From positions 59,786,164 to 59,850,163 of the forward strand of contig CM055099.1 in the NCBI GenBank assembly GCA_029204225.1: DNA of 64,000 nt. The letters are read 5' to 3'. Position 1 is the stretch's first letter, and the number at the start of each line of letters is the position of its first letter. Below, one piece after another: positions 1-14,149 of the stretch. The notes beneath the pieces were generated by a model that was not told the DNA's origin, did not search any database, and saw nothing but the letters and a program-made list of their open reading frames with translations. The position numbers were made by a program, and so were the translations under genes. The stretch is from Diphasiastrum complanatum (Eukaryota > Streptophyta > Lycopodiopsida > Lycopodiales > Lycopodiaceae).

Positions 1-1532
1 TTGAGAATTGAATAGTGGTGTAAAGTCAAAGCCTGAGTTTTGAATTGGATTGGATTGATGTGATGCTGGATTATGAGTAGTCATTGGTGTATATCACAAT
101 TTTCAAAAGTTGGATGACTAAGCCAATAAGGGGAAACAGGATAGTCAGTAACTAGCAGTCATATTTTGGCAATCTACAGTTCAGAAGTGGATGATTTTGG
201 ACTGTGAAACTGTTTATAAATGTGACCTTGTAGTTTATCAGATTAAGGCACGGTAATTCTCTATATTGATATATCCAAGGATGAAGCAAAATCAGAGTGA
301 GGATTCAAAATGGATTTTTTGAATTTTGTCTTACGTATGGTCATTGTTGAGTCATATCCTTACGATTGATTATTGCTCTTATAGCCTGCTAATCCATATT
401 GTAGAACCTGTAAGTTCATTGACTGAGGAATGCATATTTAGTAGAGCTTTAGCTAGTCCTGTGACGATTGTCCATTTGTCCCCTTGAGCCCTCAGCACCA
501 GGACCCAATTTGTGCATCAAAATCCACTCATTCATTTAGCACTAACTGAAACTGAAAATGAGCATTAATCAGCCAACTGCAAGTGGGGCATCACCCCCTG
601 TACATTTAGTGCTAACAGTTCATGCAAATTGTACGTGAGGCAGGGCCCTTATACCTTCTGGATGACACTCAGAGTTTTTAGAAGGTTCACTTAGGGATAG
701 GGAACAGATTATCATGACGGAATCTCCACAGGAGAAGGGTTCATGGCCTCAAATAGTCACCAAATGACCAAAGTGGACCAATGAAGAGTACTTGGGCGGT
801 CTCACTTAATTTCTGATGCCTCGAATGTGCTACATCATACATTGATAAGAAAATTCTGTTGGTACTTTGTAGCATGAATAAATTTGTTAACTCAACAATA
901 ATTATTTCATATTTTTGTAGTTCTTTTTGCAAAAATTAAGCTCAAAATTTCTTCATACCATATTATAGTAGGTGTCTACAGGAGGTTCTTTTTGCAGGAT
1001 TCCTCTAAGATAATTAGACAAACGTTAGTCTTCCAGGGAACTGTGAAATTTTCAATGGAAGTTTTTGGGCTACAATAAAAGTTTCATCTTAATTATGATA
1101 GTTTCAAGGGCTGCCAGCTGACTTCAGCAAGATGAAAGGCAATGGAGTTGTGATGTGCATTTGAAGGTGCTACTTATTGTTAAAAAAAGAGTTAACGGGG
1201 ATTGCCATCTGTGAGAATTTGTTTAGCCCAGGATCAGGAACCTTCACAGCCCTTATTAGAAGAACCTTGTAAGCCGTTTTGTGTTTCAATTTCATGAAAA
1301 AACTCCAGAAAGCAGACTATTTTTCATGTCATGCAGGTTCTTGCTTAAAGGGAATTTATAGAGAATTCTACAAATCTTGTCTTAAGGATTGTCTTATTCC
1401 CTGTAAATTAAGCTGGGCCTACTTCCTGAAAATCGTAAGCTAGTAACATTGACCAATGCATACAAAAAGGATTGTAATAATTGATTTATGGGAGTATGCT
1501 GATTGATTCCAGCTTATCTTTGATCTTTTCAG
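1..1532. other. Non-coding, probably upstream intron of the host gene
   Basis: I see no exon with good borders here and no transposon protein similarity. The sequence is AT-rich with stops in all frames. It is most simply intronic sequence of the gene whose exons begin at 1533. Confidence 0.35.
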
Positions 1533-4500
1533 GTCAGGAGATATGCGTCATCTATTATTAATTCACAAGAGGAAGAGATTAGGAGATTAAGCATTGAAAC
1601 TGCCCATTGCCATCTCCTCTATCAGGTACAACTACAAAAAAGATACCCAGGTGTTTAAAGAGGAACAGCCCTTGTACAAGTACGCTTAGTAGTTAGGGAT
1701 ATATACAATGGACAGAGTAGTGCAGCAGTGTATGCTGTTCTTTGTTATCTGAAGAGCAAAGAGTGCTTTTTGGAAACGTTTCATCCACCTGTTTGCAATG
1801 ATAATATACTCGAATCCAAGCCTGCAAATGACTAGAGACTTATACATAAATGATATCGTGACACGCTGTGGACTGAAGTTTCATTATGCTAACGAAGATT
1901 CTCCGTTTTGTGATATCTAACATTGACCATATAAGTTATATTTTCTGAAAAGGTATACTTTTTTTGTGAAGCTAGTAGTAGTATCTGTTTACGCGATCTT
2001 TAAACAGAAAAAAGTCATTTTTGATGGTGCCCACCCAGAAGCTGTTGGGTTTGGTGTAAATATGTTCAGGCGAGGGGAAGGCATCTTCAAAACTTGAAAG
2101 ACCAGCTTGTCAGGCTGGTAAGTTGAAAGTTCATATATTTTTTATATTTGTCATCCTCAAACTACATCATTTGAAATAGACGAAAGCCAACTGTTATGAG
2201 TGAAGGGTGTTATTTCACATTGCTAATGGTATGTACACGTTATGCTGAAGTATCATGGAACTTTTAGTGATTCTGCAATTTTGGGGCAAGTTTCTTTCCC
2301 ATTTCTGAGCTGATGAAAGAAATGTATCCTAATGGTCTGTGGTAGGAACTAACAAATGCTCATCAATTGAAAATCTTCGATGCTGCATTGAGGGCCTCCA
2401 ACACAGGGGCATTAGAACTCCAGAAGATGTCCACTAGTACCAAAGTAGGTGAATTTCTAGTTATCTTTCCTGTAGTATATTGTATTTACAAGAATTAGCT
2501 CGTTAGTGAATTTAGTACTAGCCATTATGTATAAAAGTTGGTATCTATTTTTATGCATGTAACACTTTTCCTGGTAAGGTATGCTTTGAAGTAAGCAGGG
2601 AAGTGGAAGCAGACAGTCCATGCTATGCATGATGCTCGATTGTCTGAGATTTTGGGGGTGATCTTCATAGAGTTTGCGCTTGTTATTTGTATGTTGAGGG
2701 GTTATTCTAGCATTGACATTGATCTGTGAAAAAGAGCTGGTCTGCTTGTCTAAACCTTATTCAAAAGCTAGGTTAATAATTCTTGCTAGGTTAATAGTTC
2801 TTTGTTGTGATATTTTAACATCGGAGTTGACTCATATTTTATTTGGAACTATGCTTTTCATTGATCCTATTTCACCCGTTAAGCTGGTTTTTTGTTTGGA
2901 TAAGAACTAGACTGCTTAACATATGGATGCATTGTCCGCTGTGCAATAGCAACAGCTTTGTTGACTTGGTTGGTCAGTGGGCAGATGAAGGTGATGCTAG
3001 AGGGACTATAGGAACAATGGAGGTCCTTGGCTTGAGAAAGAATGTGGATGAAGCTGAGGAGCAGAAACTCAATGGTGCTTCACTAGAAAAAAACGATTCT
3101 TTTGTTCATGATGATGAATGTCTTAAGCACCAGGTAACTGAAATAAACTATCTAAATTGCCATTGGACAATGTGGGCATGGCCAGTAATTCATTTGAACC
3201 AATTCCTTCATATCGTTACTTCAAATTGTGCAATCCTCCATTAGTTTAAACCTCAATCTACAGCGCAACTCTCTTGGGTTGTCCAAGAGGATGTTGTAAT
3301 CTCATTTTCGGGGAGGTGGTTCAAGGTTAAACTAGTAGGGTCTTTAAGTCTTACAGCTCTGACAACCCTTCCATTTTTTTGGATAGAATTTTTGTATATC
3401 ATATCATTTATATTTTAAGTGTCCAAATGAGAGCTGGAGTTCTCCTTTGCCAGGAATTTACGACTATGCAGCAGATAAGTGGGATAGTTTCAGAGGTTTA
3501 TTGAAAATTGAATGCACCTTTTTGGCGTTACTCCATGTATTGGAGACCAAACCAGGATTGTCATCTAGTCTCAAGCTGTTTACCCTATAGACCAGACAGA
3601 TTAAAGCACTAGCTGGCCAATTTGTTTGGCAACATACTGGGAAGGCCATGCCCAAAAGTAGAGAAATTCTTGGGACTTGCGTCATAATTTAGTTTCCTAC
3701 TGCGGGGTTGCATGTTGAGATAGTAGTTGCTTTGTGCAAGCTTTCAAATTTTCTCTGGGGCTTATGTGAAGTTGTTTTTTAAGGATAGTAAAAATGGAAG
3801 CTGGAATAAAGTTGAGTATGTACCCATGAGAATATATTGTTTTTCTGGTTGATTTTTTGCAATGGCTGATGCAGTATAATGGCTAGCATCTATTGGAGTG
3901 ACAACACATGCTTAATCAATGTCAAGACCTTGTTGATCTTAACTATAGAGTCTCCAACTAACCATAGCTATGAGTGCCTGCATTCACCGTGGTGAACTGC
4001 TGGCTTGATGAACTATTATGGCAGGCGACCAAAAGTCAACATCAAGAAGTGAACGACATCCGAGGAAATTACAATCATGAGCTACGAGAGGTTTGTTTCA
4101 GTCTTTGTTTTTCGTTCTTTGCAGGTCATAGGCCTATTGATGCCGCTTTATTTTTGACACTTAGACAAACTGATACTTTTACAAACTTAAGATTATTTTC
4201 AGCCTTCAGGTTATGGGTGCGTTCCAACATTTCTTTTTCACCCCAAGAAGCCAATGAATATAGTATCCCGATGCTTGAATTTCTGTGTCTTCCGCCACAT
4301 GATCTGAACAATTGAAGGTGCCACCTACAATTCATTGTCTTCAAGCAAAGCAACTCATGCATAGCTATTGAACTAACACTCAATTGTGGACATAAACTTG
4401 TTGGAGTTGAGACTAGCCTCATCTATGAGCGACAAATGCCACAACCACCTCCTGTATCCAATGCTCTTCCTTGTGAGCCAGAGTAATCTTTACATAAGCT

Positions 4501-7500
4501 TCAAAGTTCAAACAAAGAAGTCACTTTGCAGATTGATCACTGAAAGGCTAGCAAGCTCTCTAAGATCTTGAATTTTCACGGCTTATGTAATGTGAAAAGG
4601 AACTATCTCACTGTTTCATATTATGATGCATGCAGCTGAACACTGCTACTCCTAGGCCCTTTTCTTTCCCACTTCTTTCCCAGACCAGGTTGAGCATTAT
4701 TGGGAACCTGCGTTTCCTCACAATCATTTTTATGCATACAGCTCATTTTGCCTTCATGACCCTCCTGCTGCGAAATCCATCAAGCAAGTAGTATACCATC
4801 TTTTGCACCAACTTTCTACAATGCCTTCAATAGTTCCTTATTTGCCACATCCATACTTCTCTTGGTACTACATTTTTTCAAAGGTCTGATACCTATTGTG
4901 CTAGCAAGAATGCAATCTTTGGTGGGTGGCAGCACACCTCCATTACTGCATGAAAAAGAGTTGATGTTATAACTTTAAGCTTTCTTGTATTGATCCCAGA
5001 TTAGTCATGCATGTAGCCTATTCTTGTTTAGACAAAGTAGTTTGTAATTCATATATTTTACATGGTTTGGCTTTTGGCTCATCTTCTTTGATATGTCATT
5101 GACTGTTTTATTTCTACTCAAATTGGTTGGGTGTTGATTTCACTTTTTTACATTATATATTATAAATTTGACACATTATGTTTGTTTTTATTGCATAGCT
5201 TCTTGAAATTCAATCATGTACGTGACCACAGCTAAATGTGGTATCTGGCAACAGATTTAGAAGCATGTGACAATGGTATTTTTATTGGAGCTTCTAATTA
5301 TGTGCAAAATGCAGGTGCGAACTGTGCTAGGTGGAGAGAAAGCTCAACTTCTTGCTGAATTAGTAAGATTCTTGACTTATTTACCAGTTTTTTTTCTTAT
5401 AAAGTGAACCAGTCTATATAGAAAAACTGGAAGTTTTATTTGCAAACCACTTAGAATTTTTCTTGTCTGTCCACATGGGTTGATCTCTCTGTAGCAATCA
5501 TGCTTCCAGATCATGTACTATTGCTGATAGCACCTTAAATTTTTATAACCTCAACTTGCAAGTGTAAACTCTGTAAACAAGGAGGCTTCCTCAGAAATCA
5601 GAACTTAAATTTGCTTCAGCTTATAGTTCGAGGAAAAAAGTAATATTCATTGCAGTGACACAAGCTGGTCCCCATAGACTCTTCATTTTGTTTTTTGTCG
5701 CACATATAAACCATCATATTTTTTGTTTCATTCCTTTCAAGCTTCAAAATGTAACAATCCTCTTTCTTATTGCAAATAACCCTAGCAACATCTTAAATGA
5801 AACGAAAATCTTTGATGTTCTAGCATCAAAGAAAAGTTACTAATATCCACAGTAAAATTAGTAACACGCAATAGAATACAAAGTACTTAAGATGGTAGAA
5901 TATTTCTCATGGACCTTTTTGGTTCTTTTGTCTCATTCACATTGGATTGCTGGGGTTTATTGCAGCATAGCATACTGTGAACCTATGGCCAATTTGAACA
6001 AATTTGGTTAATCTGCTCAGCACGAGTTATTGCTCTTCCACTTCCCATACATCTACAAACTTTATGCTTTGTTATCAACTTTTCATGTACTAACTGAAAT
6101 CTTTATCCCCCTTTGGAAGTTGTGATTGTTTGGGAGAAAATTATGAGTAGTCCTACTTTCTAATCCCTGCCCATATTTTGCATACGAAGAGGATATAGAC
6201 TTCTAATCGTGTGACTTTTCAGGGAGATATTATGATTGATATAACTAATATTTGCAAGTGACTACTTGTTAAAATTATCCACACTCATTAGTCATATTGT
6301 TTGGTATGCTAACCTTTGAGGCTGTTGGCAACTTTGCATAGCTACCTTCGAGGGGCAATCTCCATCTGAAATCCTCTCTATGTAGCTAGTTGTTCTCATC
6401 ATGGCTGTCGTTTCCAATGAGAGAACAGTTTCAGCCAAGAGGATGGAGTCAGATCTTGTTCGCTTCACTCCCATATATGTAGTAAGAAAAACGCTTCTGC
6501 ACTCTCTCAATTTTAATCCACTTAGCTCTAAGGGTGCTCTTTCCTGAAATCACACAGCCATAAAGTAAGATTGTGGTGACTAGTGCCTCTTCTTGTGCCG
6601 TCTCCATAGAACGATCCAACATGTCATTTCAAAACATGCTTTTCATTTAATGAAGTGTTTGGGACACTTTGTTCCGTAAGTATTTGCATTCTTGGACTAT
6701 TCCCACCAGAGCCCCATTGTAAGTAAAGGCAGGCAAAACCTTCTTGATTCGGAAAATCAATATTTTTATCTTATCTAGTTTGATGGAGAGGGTTAAGTCT
6801 TTGCAGAAAATTATGAGAGCACATAGATGTTATTGAAGAGTTTATGGAGTGCTAGTCCAAAGAAGTACATAGTTTGCATGCCCATGCCCTATGGACAAAG
6901 TACTCCCTTAAATGTCATCTACCTCTAAGAAGAGCGGTTAGAGGCTTCTTCCTTGGAAAAATTCCAAGGCTTCCTTGTCTCCTTCTAATCCCCAAGATTA
7001 TCCATGCCAAAATAATTAGTCCACGAATGATTAATATTTCGCATTACTTCTCTAAGCTAATCAACATAACTAAGCTTAGATCCAATGAGGCCAAATAATT
7101 GTTTATGGAGAAAAGTTTCCTTTGAGGATAGTTCACTTTCTCTCATACAAAGTCTACAATATGCCTCTATGAATGTGAAGTTACACTTGTCCAACTTATG
7201 GATGAAAAAATCATACTTCTAAAATAGTTGAGAGCAAGTAGATGAAAAAACCAACATTCATATGAATTATGAGAGATGTAAACAACTTTCAGTTCTATGA
7301 CTTTTAAGGCGTATGCGTATAAGAATAGTAAGATAATTTGTCCCCTCTCAAGCTTATCAATCCTCATAACCCAATGAAAGAGTGTTGGCACCACAATCAT
7401 TCATAAAGTGAGAATTTATATAAATAGATGAAATACAATGTCGATCATAGATGAATTCAGGAGGAGATAGGCTCTAATGAAGTCGAGAGTGGATAGAGCA

Positions 7501-10500
7501 CTCTCATGCCTTGCATACCGATCCTTGACTACTAGCTCTATTCCCCTTATGCCATTGTTCCACCAATTCTTAGTTATCACCAAGATTTATGATAAGATTC
7601 TTCATGACTTGGAAATCACCAAGATCCTTCCAACACCTTGCACGTAAAAAACACTCAACCATAGAAGTCACCAAAACAAGTTAGTCAAAATACTATCCCT
7701 AGGTGCTCTCCTTACATGAGGTAAGGGTTATCCTAGGGAGTCAATATCATAAGCATCTTCTGTATATAAAACAAATCTTGGGCTTATAGCAAAAATATTT
7801 ACTTCCCTCTCACTTTCACCCCTCTCAATTTCTCTTCTCTCATGAGCATGCCCCTCACTTTTTTCTTTACAAGCATGAACACTCTTTTTCTTCTTAAACC
7901 AAACGTACAACTACTTAATTTTGCCATTACATCCTAGGTCTCACATTTTCTTTAGATAAACCTTCTATTTTCTAGCAAGGCACAATCATTTTCCTTATCA
8001 ACATAAGACGAGTGCAAACATAAAACTTCTCTCCATCTATCCCATCGTGAAGTAACTTGGAGATTGAGAATTGATTGTCATATGTGCTACATATGTTGAG
8101 AAACTTGTTGTAAACCTGATCACCACCATTGTTGGAGTCTTGACTGTTGATGCTTTGTCTTTCTAGATGGTTTTTTGATAGAAGATATTTATTTCATTAT
8201 TATGACATAATAAGAAAACTAACAAAGATGACTTTCAATTTCTTTATGCAACCACATTAAAGAATTCTTTTCTATTGTTGATGGATCTTCTTAAAGTTGG
8301 TTTTCAAGTCAAAATATTAGAGACAATAACTTGCTTGATATCTTGATTCATAAGAAGATAAAACCGTGAATCTACAAATTATTCTTTTCCATAATCTTCT
8401 TGACTTTGTTTTTTTGTTTGTGCATGAAGTTCATTTATCGTTCTTGTGTTGTCACATGTGGTTGAGGTACACTCTTGCATAGTACAATCTCTTTTGCTTT
8501 TCGCAAGAAGAACATCCTTGATTCCATCAATGAAACTATCTAACTCGGAATTACAAAATCAAGCCCTTGCTTGCAGTGGGGGCATAGCCATCTAAGTTTG
8601 GGGTAAAGGTGTAGATCGCTCTTGCCATGATGCCCTCGGAAGCGATCCACATATCTATCAACTTCTAGGAAAAATATGTAATCACGAAACTCGAGAGCTT
8701 TCAGAACACCAAATAGGCAAGCATACAGGAAATAGCAATGTAGTGAATTGCTTTGCCTGAATTTGTAGGAAATCTCATGGGTGGTGGAAGCCTGATGAAG
8801 CCTTAAGAAAGGTTTGATACCATGATAAAATTTGTCAACAAGATACAAATCACCACCAAGCTTTATTCTATCACTAACTTGAGTATCTGAATAAGACTTG
8901 GAATTCTAGACAAAGTTTCTAGGGCCTTAGATAGTTGGATTATCGGTAGATGAGATTTTTTGTCACTTAGGTTGAAATATCTTATGATCAAGGGCAAAGT
9001 CTTGGTGTGGAACAATTCCTTACTGACTCTTTACGATTTGTGCAATATTTCTTACGATGTTGGGTGAAGTGATATGACTGATTCTATCAAAGGATCCATT
9101 TGTTGCACAGATTTCTTTAAAAAATCCAGAATGTGCACGTAAGTGAAACCGTTTGGAAGTAATAGAGAAATTCTTTAGAGACTGTGAAGAATAGTTTGGA
9201 AGTAGGAAAATTTTGGAAATTGAATTATTCATATGCATGGGTAGTATAGAAGAAGATCAAACTTAAGTTTTACTGATCAGGTTTACCAATCATAGGATTG
9301 CTATGAAATGGAATAAGATGAAATAAGTTTTGGTTTAATCCCGAATCTTCTGATGTCTATATGGCACAATCTAATCTTAGTGTGTGTACTAGGATATGCG
9401 AGGGGTTGCGTTATTATTTTTGTTATTGTAAGTAAAATAGCTTGAAAAACTCGTTAGAGTGGATATGTATATCTGTCTCATATTTTCCCAAATATGTTAT
9501 GTACTCTAGACAAATAGAGCTTTGGTTGATCTCATCGAGTTACAAGATTTAGATTATATGGAAGAATATGTCAAATATGTATATATCCTAAACCAATTGG
9601 TGAACATAGACATATAAACAAGTATTGTGTGGAAACAATTAATTGCAGGTTAAAGAGTCTTTCTAACAAAAGGTGAACTTATTAACTCATAAATGATTTG
9701 AAAACGGATCTAAATATGGTGTTATACTAGTATAAGTGACGTCCACACCGAGGCATTTTAAGATTCCTAAATCATTGGCTATTAACCTGAGTAATTGAGG
9801 TAATCTTGATTAAAGTTAATTGGTTAGATGAGCGGTGTGAAGAGACTAGGAATTGTTTGTTACATATGTGTTGCTCATTAGTCACATATCCTATGAGTCG
9901 TTGAGATTCATCAATAATGTTTATTCGTAGGGTTTTCCTTTGATTGAGAAATGGATTCGATTGTTAGTTACAGTATTTTGTAGCTTGGAATTAGATCTAA
10001 TGACGAAATTTAATAAACCCAAGAATAACAATTGAATTGCGTTGGAATTCAGCAAAACTTTGGATATCTAGGTTCAATTCTAGACTAAAATTTTAAGTTA
10101 TTGTGGTGGAAAAAAAAACTATCACAAGGTTTGATATGCTCTTTGCCTTTGATTGCTAGACAAATGTAGAATATGGATAATTTATATTTCTCAATAAGAA
10201 TCCGAGTGAGGAGTATTTATGAAGTCCAATAACCTCCTTGTGGAAGAGACTTTGGGATGATTCTTATGTTTATTGAGTTGTGTGTTTGGACATACACTGG
10301 TATTTTTTATGATTGTGTATGAGTTGGAAATATGATGAATCATGAGTATCTGTGATTAGCAAATCATAAGTGGATACATAGTTATTATTAGAGGATTATG
10401 TGTAAATGTAATGATTCTTACAAATGATGCGTAATCTATCTCGAGATTTGGGCCCTATTTATTCTTTACAACATGGTAGGGAGAAATAAGTGGAACAAGA

Positions 10501-12202
10501 GATTAGATCAATGTTTTAAGAAATTTAATTGTTTCTTGTCTAGTGAAATAAATTGAGGACATATGTTTCTCACAAGCATTTTCATTGGAATAGTTACTCT
10601 TCTTGAAGAGAATTTGCTCATATTGGAGGAAACTTTGCTACAAATTATGCTTGTGTATGATATTTAACTTAGATCTTTGATTATTATGGAGTTGAAAATC
10701 TGAGTGCTTAATCATATGGATAGGTTAGATTGAGGAAAATGATTTTTGAGATACAATTGAAAGTGTAAAGAAGAATTTTCCTAAATTTCACTTATGAGGA
10801 CAACAACAATTCAATTTGGTTCACTTGATGCGTTGCCTTGAACCACGTCCACCTCTTTGTTTCTAGGTTTGATCACACTCTTCACAAGAGTTCGTTAGCA
10901 TTTTGACATAAGTGGGACCCATTGATTTTTTTGTCATCAACACTTAATTTGTCCTCAAAAAGCCCGTTGTAGGCCGTTTCTTAGTACTGCCATCACTAAA
11001 AGACTTTTTTCTTGTTGAATCCTATTTTTTTGAGTAAAGCCTTGAAGGCCTTGGAGCACCTCTCAAGCACCAACCATCTATCTCAGGTGTCGATTCAATT
11101 GTAGAATCCGATGTCGAAGTGTTCCCTTGTAAATTGGCCCTCTGGTAGGTGGAGTAGCTGCTTCTCAATCAACATAATTCTAACATAGACTTTGGAAAGG
11201 TAATCTAACTTTTAGAAAGACTTAAAGTTCGCATTAAATTGGAAGTTCATTCTCGAAGCTTCTCACTTGTAGCTTCACAATCAAAAATGCAAACCAATCA
11301 AAGAACATAACAAAACTCACCAATGGAGCTTTAAACTAGACAATTAGAAGAAGCTATCACCATAATACGAAAATCTACCTCTCCTTGGGTGATCATGTTG
11401 TATGTCTTGCCAACCTCATAGAGCCACCCCAAGACACATGCACAACATCAACATCTATGCTTTCACCCATACGATTGAATTGACAAGGCCCTGACACCTC
11501 TATTTGGGCAACACATTCACTCATCAAATCTCGTTATGCCAACAATTTAGACCATGAGTCTATCTACAACTACACTTATTGACCACGTTGCAAAACAATT
11601 CTCTGTAACAATCTTGTGTTCGTGGTAGTCTTAATGGGGCATGGAGAGGATCAACCAATTAGTTGGCTATCATACCAAATGTTGCGCTAGCACCTCAAAG
11701 GGAGTAGAGACAAACAACTGAACTTTTTGCCTTCAACTACATTCCTGACCAACCAAGCAATCCAAGCACAAAAGCCAACATGCCAATATGCATGGGCTCC
11801 AGAGCACTCTTCTTTTAAGACTAGCTATGCGAGGTTAAAAAATGGGATAAATATAATATCAAGAGGCGCTTTTTGTCTTATTTTAACTACTACTTGCAGA
11901 GTATCAAGGTATCAAAACTGCAATTTTATGAATCTTTACTTACATTGATTCTGATTACTAGGTGTTGTCCTTTCAAGCAAAAGGTATTATGATCAATTGT
12001 GCTATATAATTTACTACTTTATGTTTGTGTGGAACTGGTGTTTCAGGCACTGCTACGTTGTCGAAATAAATCTTTGAAAGGAAACCTTGAAGAATGGCAA
12101 GGAAAGTTTAAGGTCCTTCGTCAACATATTGTTGGATTGGAAAGAAACCACCATACAAAACACAACCTAGATGACCTTAACTTCTTGAGGCAAATAGTGT
12201 AG
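1533..12202 (+). CDS. 3' part of an intron-rich host gene, six candidate coding exons (coiled-coil-like protein)
   Basis: I chained six exons by splice sites and open frame: 1533-1625, 2346-2444, 2978-3133, 4025-4090, 5315-5362 and 12047-12202, the last ending in TAG. Every exon is a multiple of three and every junction is phase 0, with AG/GT borders throughout; this agreement is the main support. The peptides are charged and helical (for example INSQEEEIRRLSIETAH in exon 1, EKAQLLAEL in exon 5, NLEEWQGKFKVLRQHIVGLE in exon 6), suggesting a coiled coil. I do not recognise the family. The N-terminal part must lie upstream of the window or be missed, and small exons inside the 6.7-kb last intron could be missing. 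Other readings are a long non-coding transcript or a decayed gene, but the exons have no stops or frameshifts, unlike every retroelement around them. Confidence 0.6.
5363..12046 (+). other. 6.7-kb candidate last intron of the host gene
   Basis: The intron starts GTAAGATT after exon 5 and ends TTTCAG before the terminal exon. No reading frame inside it matches a protein family I recognise. Short minus-strand frames at 6292-6510 and 8540-8848 look like decayed repeat sequence, but I cannot assign them. The size suggests expansion by old insertions. Confidence 0.4.
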
Positions 12203-12700
12203 AGCCTCACATGGCTCCATTCTAACTTGTCATATCTGAAGTGCAAGAGATGGTAGGGCTAAACATATTACAAGTGAAATGAAGGAATATAACAAGTACT
12301 GTGTGATAGTCCTTGTAATGTATGTTTGTACTTTGTTCAATAATTCCAATTCTTGTATTGGTTGTGACTTCTTCAACATTGAATTTTGGAAGGAAAATGA
12401 GTGGGTCAATTATGCTACAACAATCACTTCCATGAAGAACTAACATGCAATGATGAGTGGTGACATCAAAGGATGTATATCAGTCATAGTTATATGATAC
12501 CGCCATTGTAGCATCTAAATTATCTTTGGCATTTATGTAAGAGATTACATGCTTACTTTAATATCACAAATTGTTATCACATATAGTTCTTTGTTTCACA
12601 TTTTGACAAAAAACTACATGTGTCTTACATCCACAACAAAAAGAATCTATTTCCAAGGCATGATATTTATACTTTTTTTTTTTGTTGTGGGTCCAAAGTT
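12203..12700 (+). other. 3' UTR and downstream flank of the host gene
   Basis: The stretch follows the TAG at 12200-12202 and lacks any coding frame with recognisable similarity up to the start of a copia fragment. The exact poly(A) site cannot be fixed from the sequence. Confidence 0.3.
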
Positions 12701-12755
12701 TTTTTGCAGTTGCTCTTTGTGTTCCTACTATTTCGTTCTTGGTTTTAACCATGGT

Positions 12756-13880
12756 GGTTTGAAGGCAAAGAAGCAAGTTGGTGAGCTTTGTTCAATGTCA
12801 AAGTCACAAAGGTTGTCTTATTCTAGATCTAGCTCAAGATCTAAGATGCCTTTTCATTTGTTACATTTGGATGTGCATTGTACTAGTTCTTTGAGTAATG
12901 GAGGAGCGAAGATGTTTGTGACTTGCATTGATGACTTTAGTAGATATTGTTGGACTGATCTTCTAAAGAGTCAGGATTTCATATTTGATGCTTTCTCAAG
13001 TTCAAGAATGTTGTGGAGAGTCAATTCAACACAAAGATCAAGTGCTTAAAGTTGGCAAATGATGATCTCTCAAAAAGTTCAAAGAGGTTTGTGTGGCACA
13101 TGGGATCAAGAGGGAGCTTTCAAACTCAAAGGTTCTACATAGTGTGGAAGAGAAGAAGATCAAACTTTTTGAAAGAGCTAAATTTATGAGGGTGAATGCA
13201 AATCTTCCTAAGTCGTTTTGGGGTGAAGTTTTGATTTGTGCTAACTTTGTTTGCAATAGGTACTCAAATGAAGACTTGGATGGTAAGAGTTCATTTGAGA
13301 TTCTTTTTAGTAAGAAGCCAAGGATGGAGCATTTGAAGATCTTTGGTGGTGCTTGCTATGTAAACTCATATTTTGAATTCTTGAAGAGAATATTTGTTGG
13401 CTATAGTGAATTAAGGAAAGCTTAGAGGGTTTACATTCCTAAGTAAAAGAAAGTTCACATTTCTAAGGATGTTGTCTTTGAAGAGGAGAATGTGGATAAG
13501 CTTGATGTTGTTGATGTTGATCAATCTAACATTTTTTATGGCGATGAAGAAAGACAAAAGCCATCTAGGCTTACATATGATGAGAATGGTAAGCAAGTTG
13601 AAGGTACAAACTTTGCTTTACTCACATGTTTTGGTTCATCTTCTTGTCTAGATGATGCTATGCAAGAGGATGGTGGTTTTCATGGAATGGATGAAATTGA
13701 TGGATCTAGAAAAGTATTTTTGTTCAATGGCTTTGATGATCAAGTGGAAGATCAAGAGGTTGATCTCAAAGGGCTTCAACAACACAAAAGAAAAGGTGGT
13801 ATTTTTGGAGCTAGTCAAGAGCATCAAAGAAAAATCAAGTGGCAAATATACTTTGGATATGTTTTTACAGGTTATTGAAG
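12756..13880 (+). pseudogene. Ty1/copia integrase and linker fragment, decayed
   Basis: The integrase core start is visible as HLLHLDVHCTSS, then MFVTCIDDFSRYCW, the first two acidic residues of the copia DDE core. After a break come ANLPKSFWGEVLICANFVCN, SSFEILFSKKPRMEHLKIFG and VHISKDVVFEEENV, the usual copia sequence after the catalytic core. The linker continues to about 13880. The DGGGE-type third motif is lost, and stops and frame changes occur at 13047, 13425 and 13445. No LTR or RT is attached. This is a truncated, inactive insertion just downstream of the host gene. Confidence 0.8.
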
Positions 13881-14149
13881 ACTCAAGTAAGGTAAAGGGA
13901 TCAAAAAATAAGTGTTGTTCAAGTTTATTTACTTGTTCTATTTCATGTTTGAGCAATTTCATGTGAATTTGTGCAAATTGTCAAGATATGGTGAAACTGG
14001 CTACATTGTTTTGCATCATTTTGATGATGGAGTTGTACTAGCATTCTTGGCTGGTTCCAATTTTAGCCTATGCCGTGAGGAACGTTTCCTCAACGCTCAT
14101 TCTATTCACGTGCCATTTTCTCTGCTGCACGATGGCTATCCACGTGGCA

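Noticed and set aside
6292-8848. Minus-strand frames at 6292-6510 and 8540-8848 as genes
   Set aside because: They are short, have no recognisable family, and no context other than a long intron.
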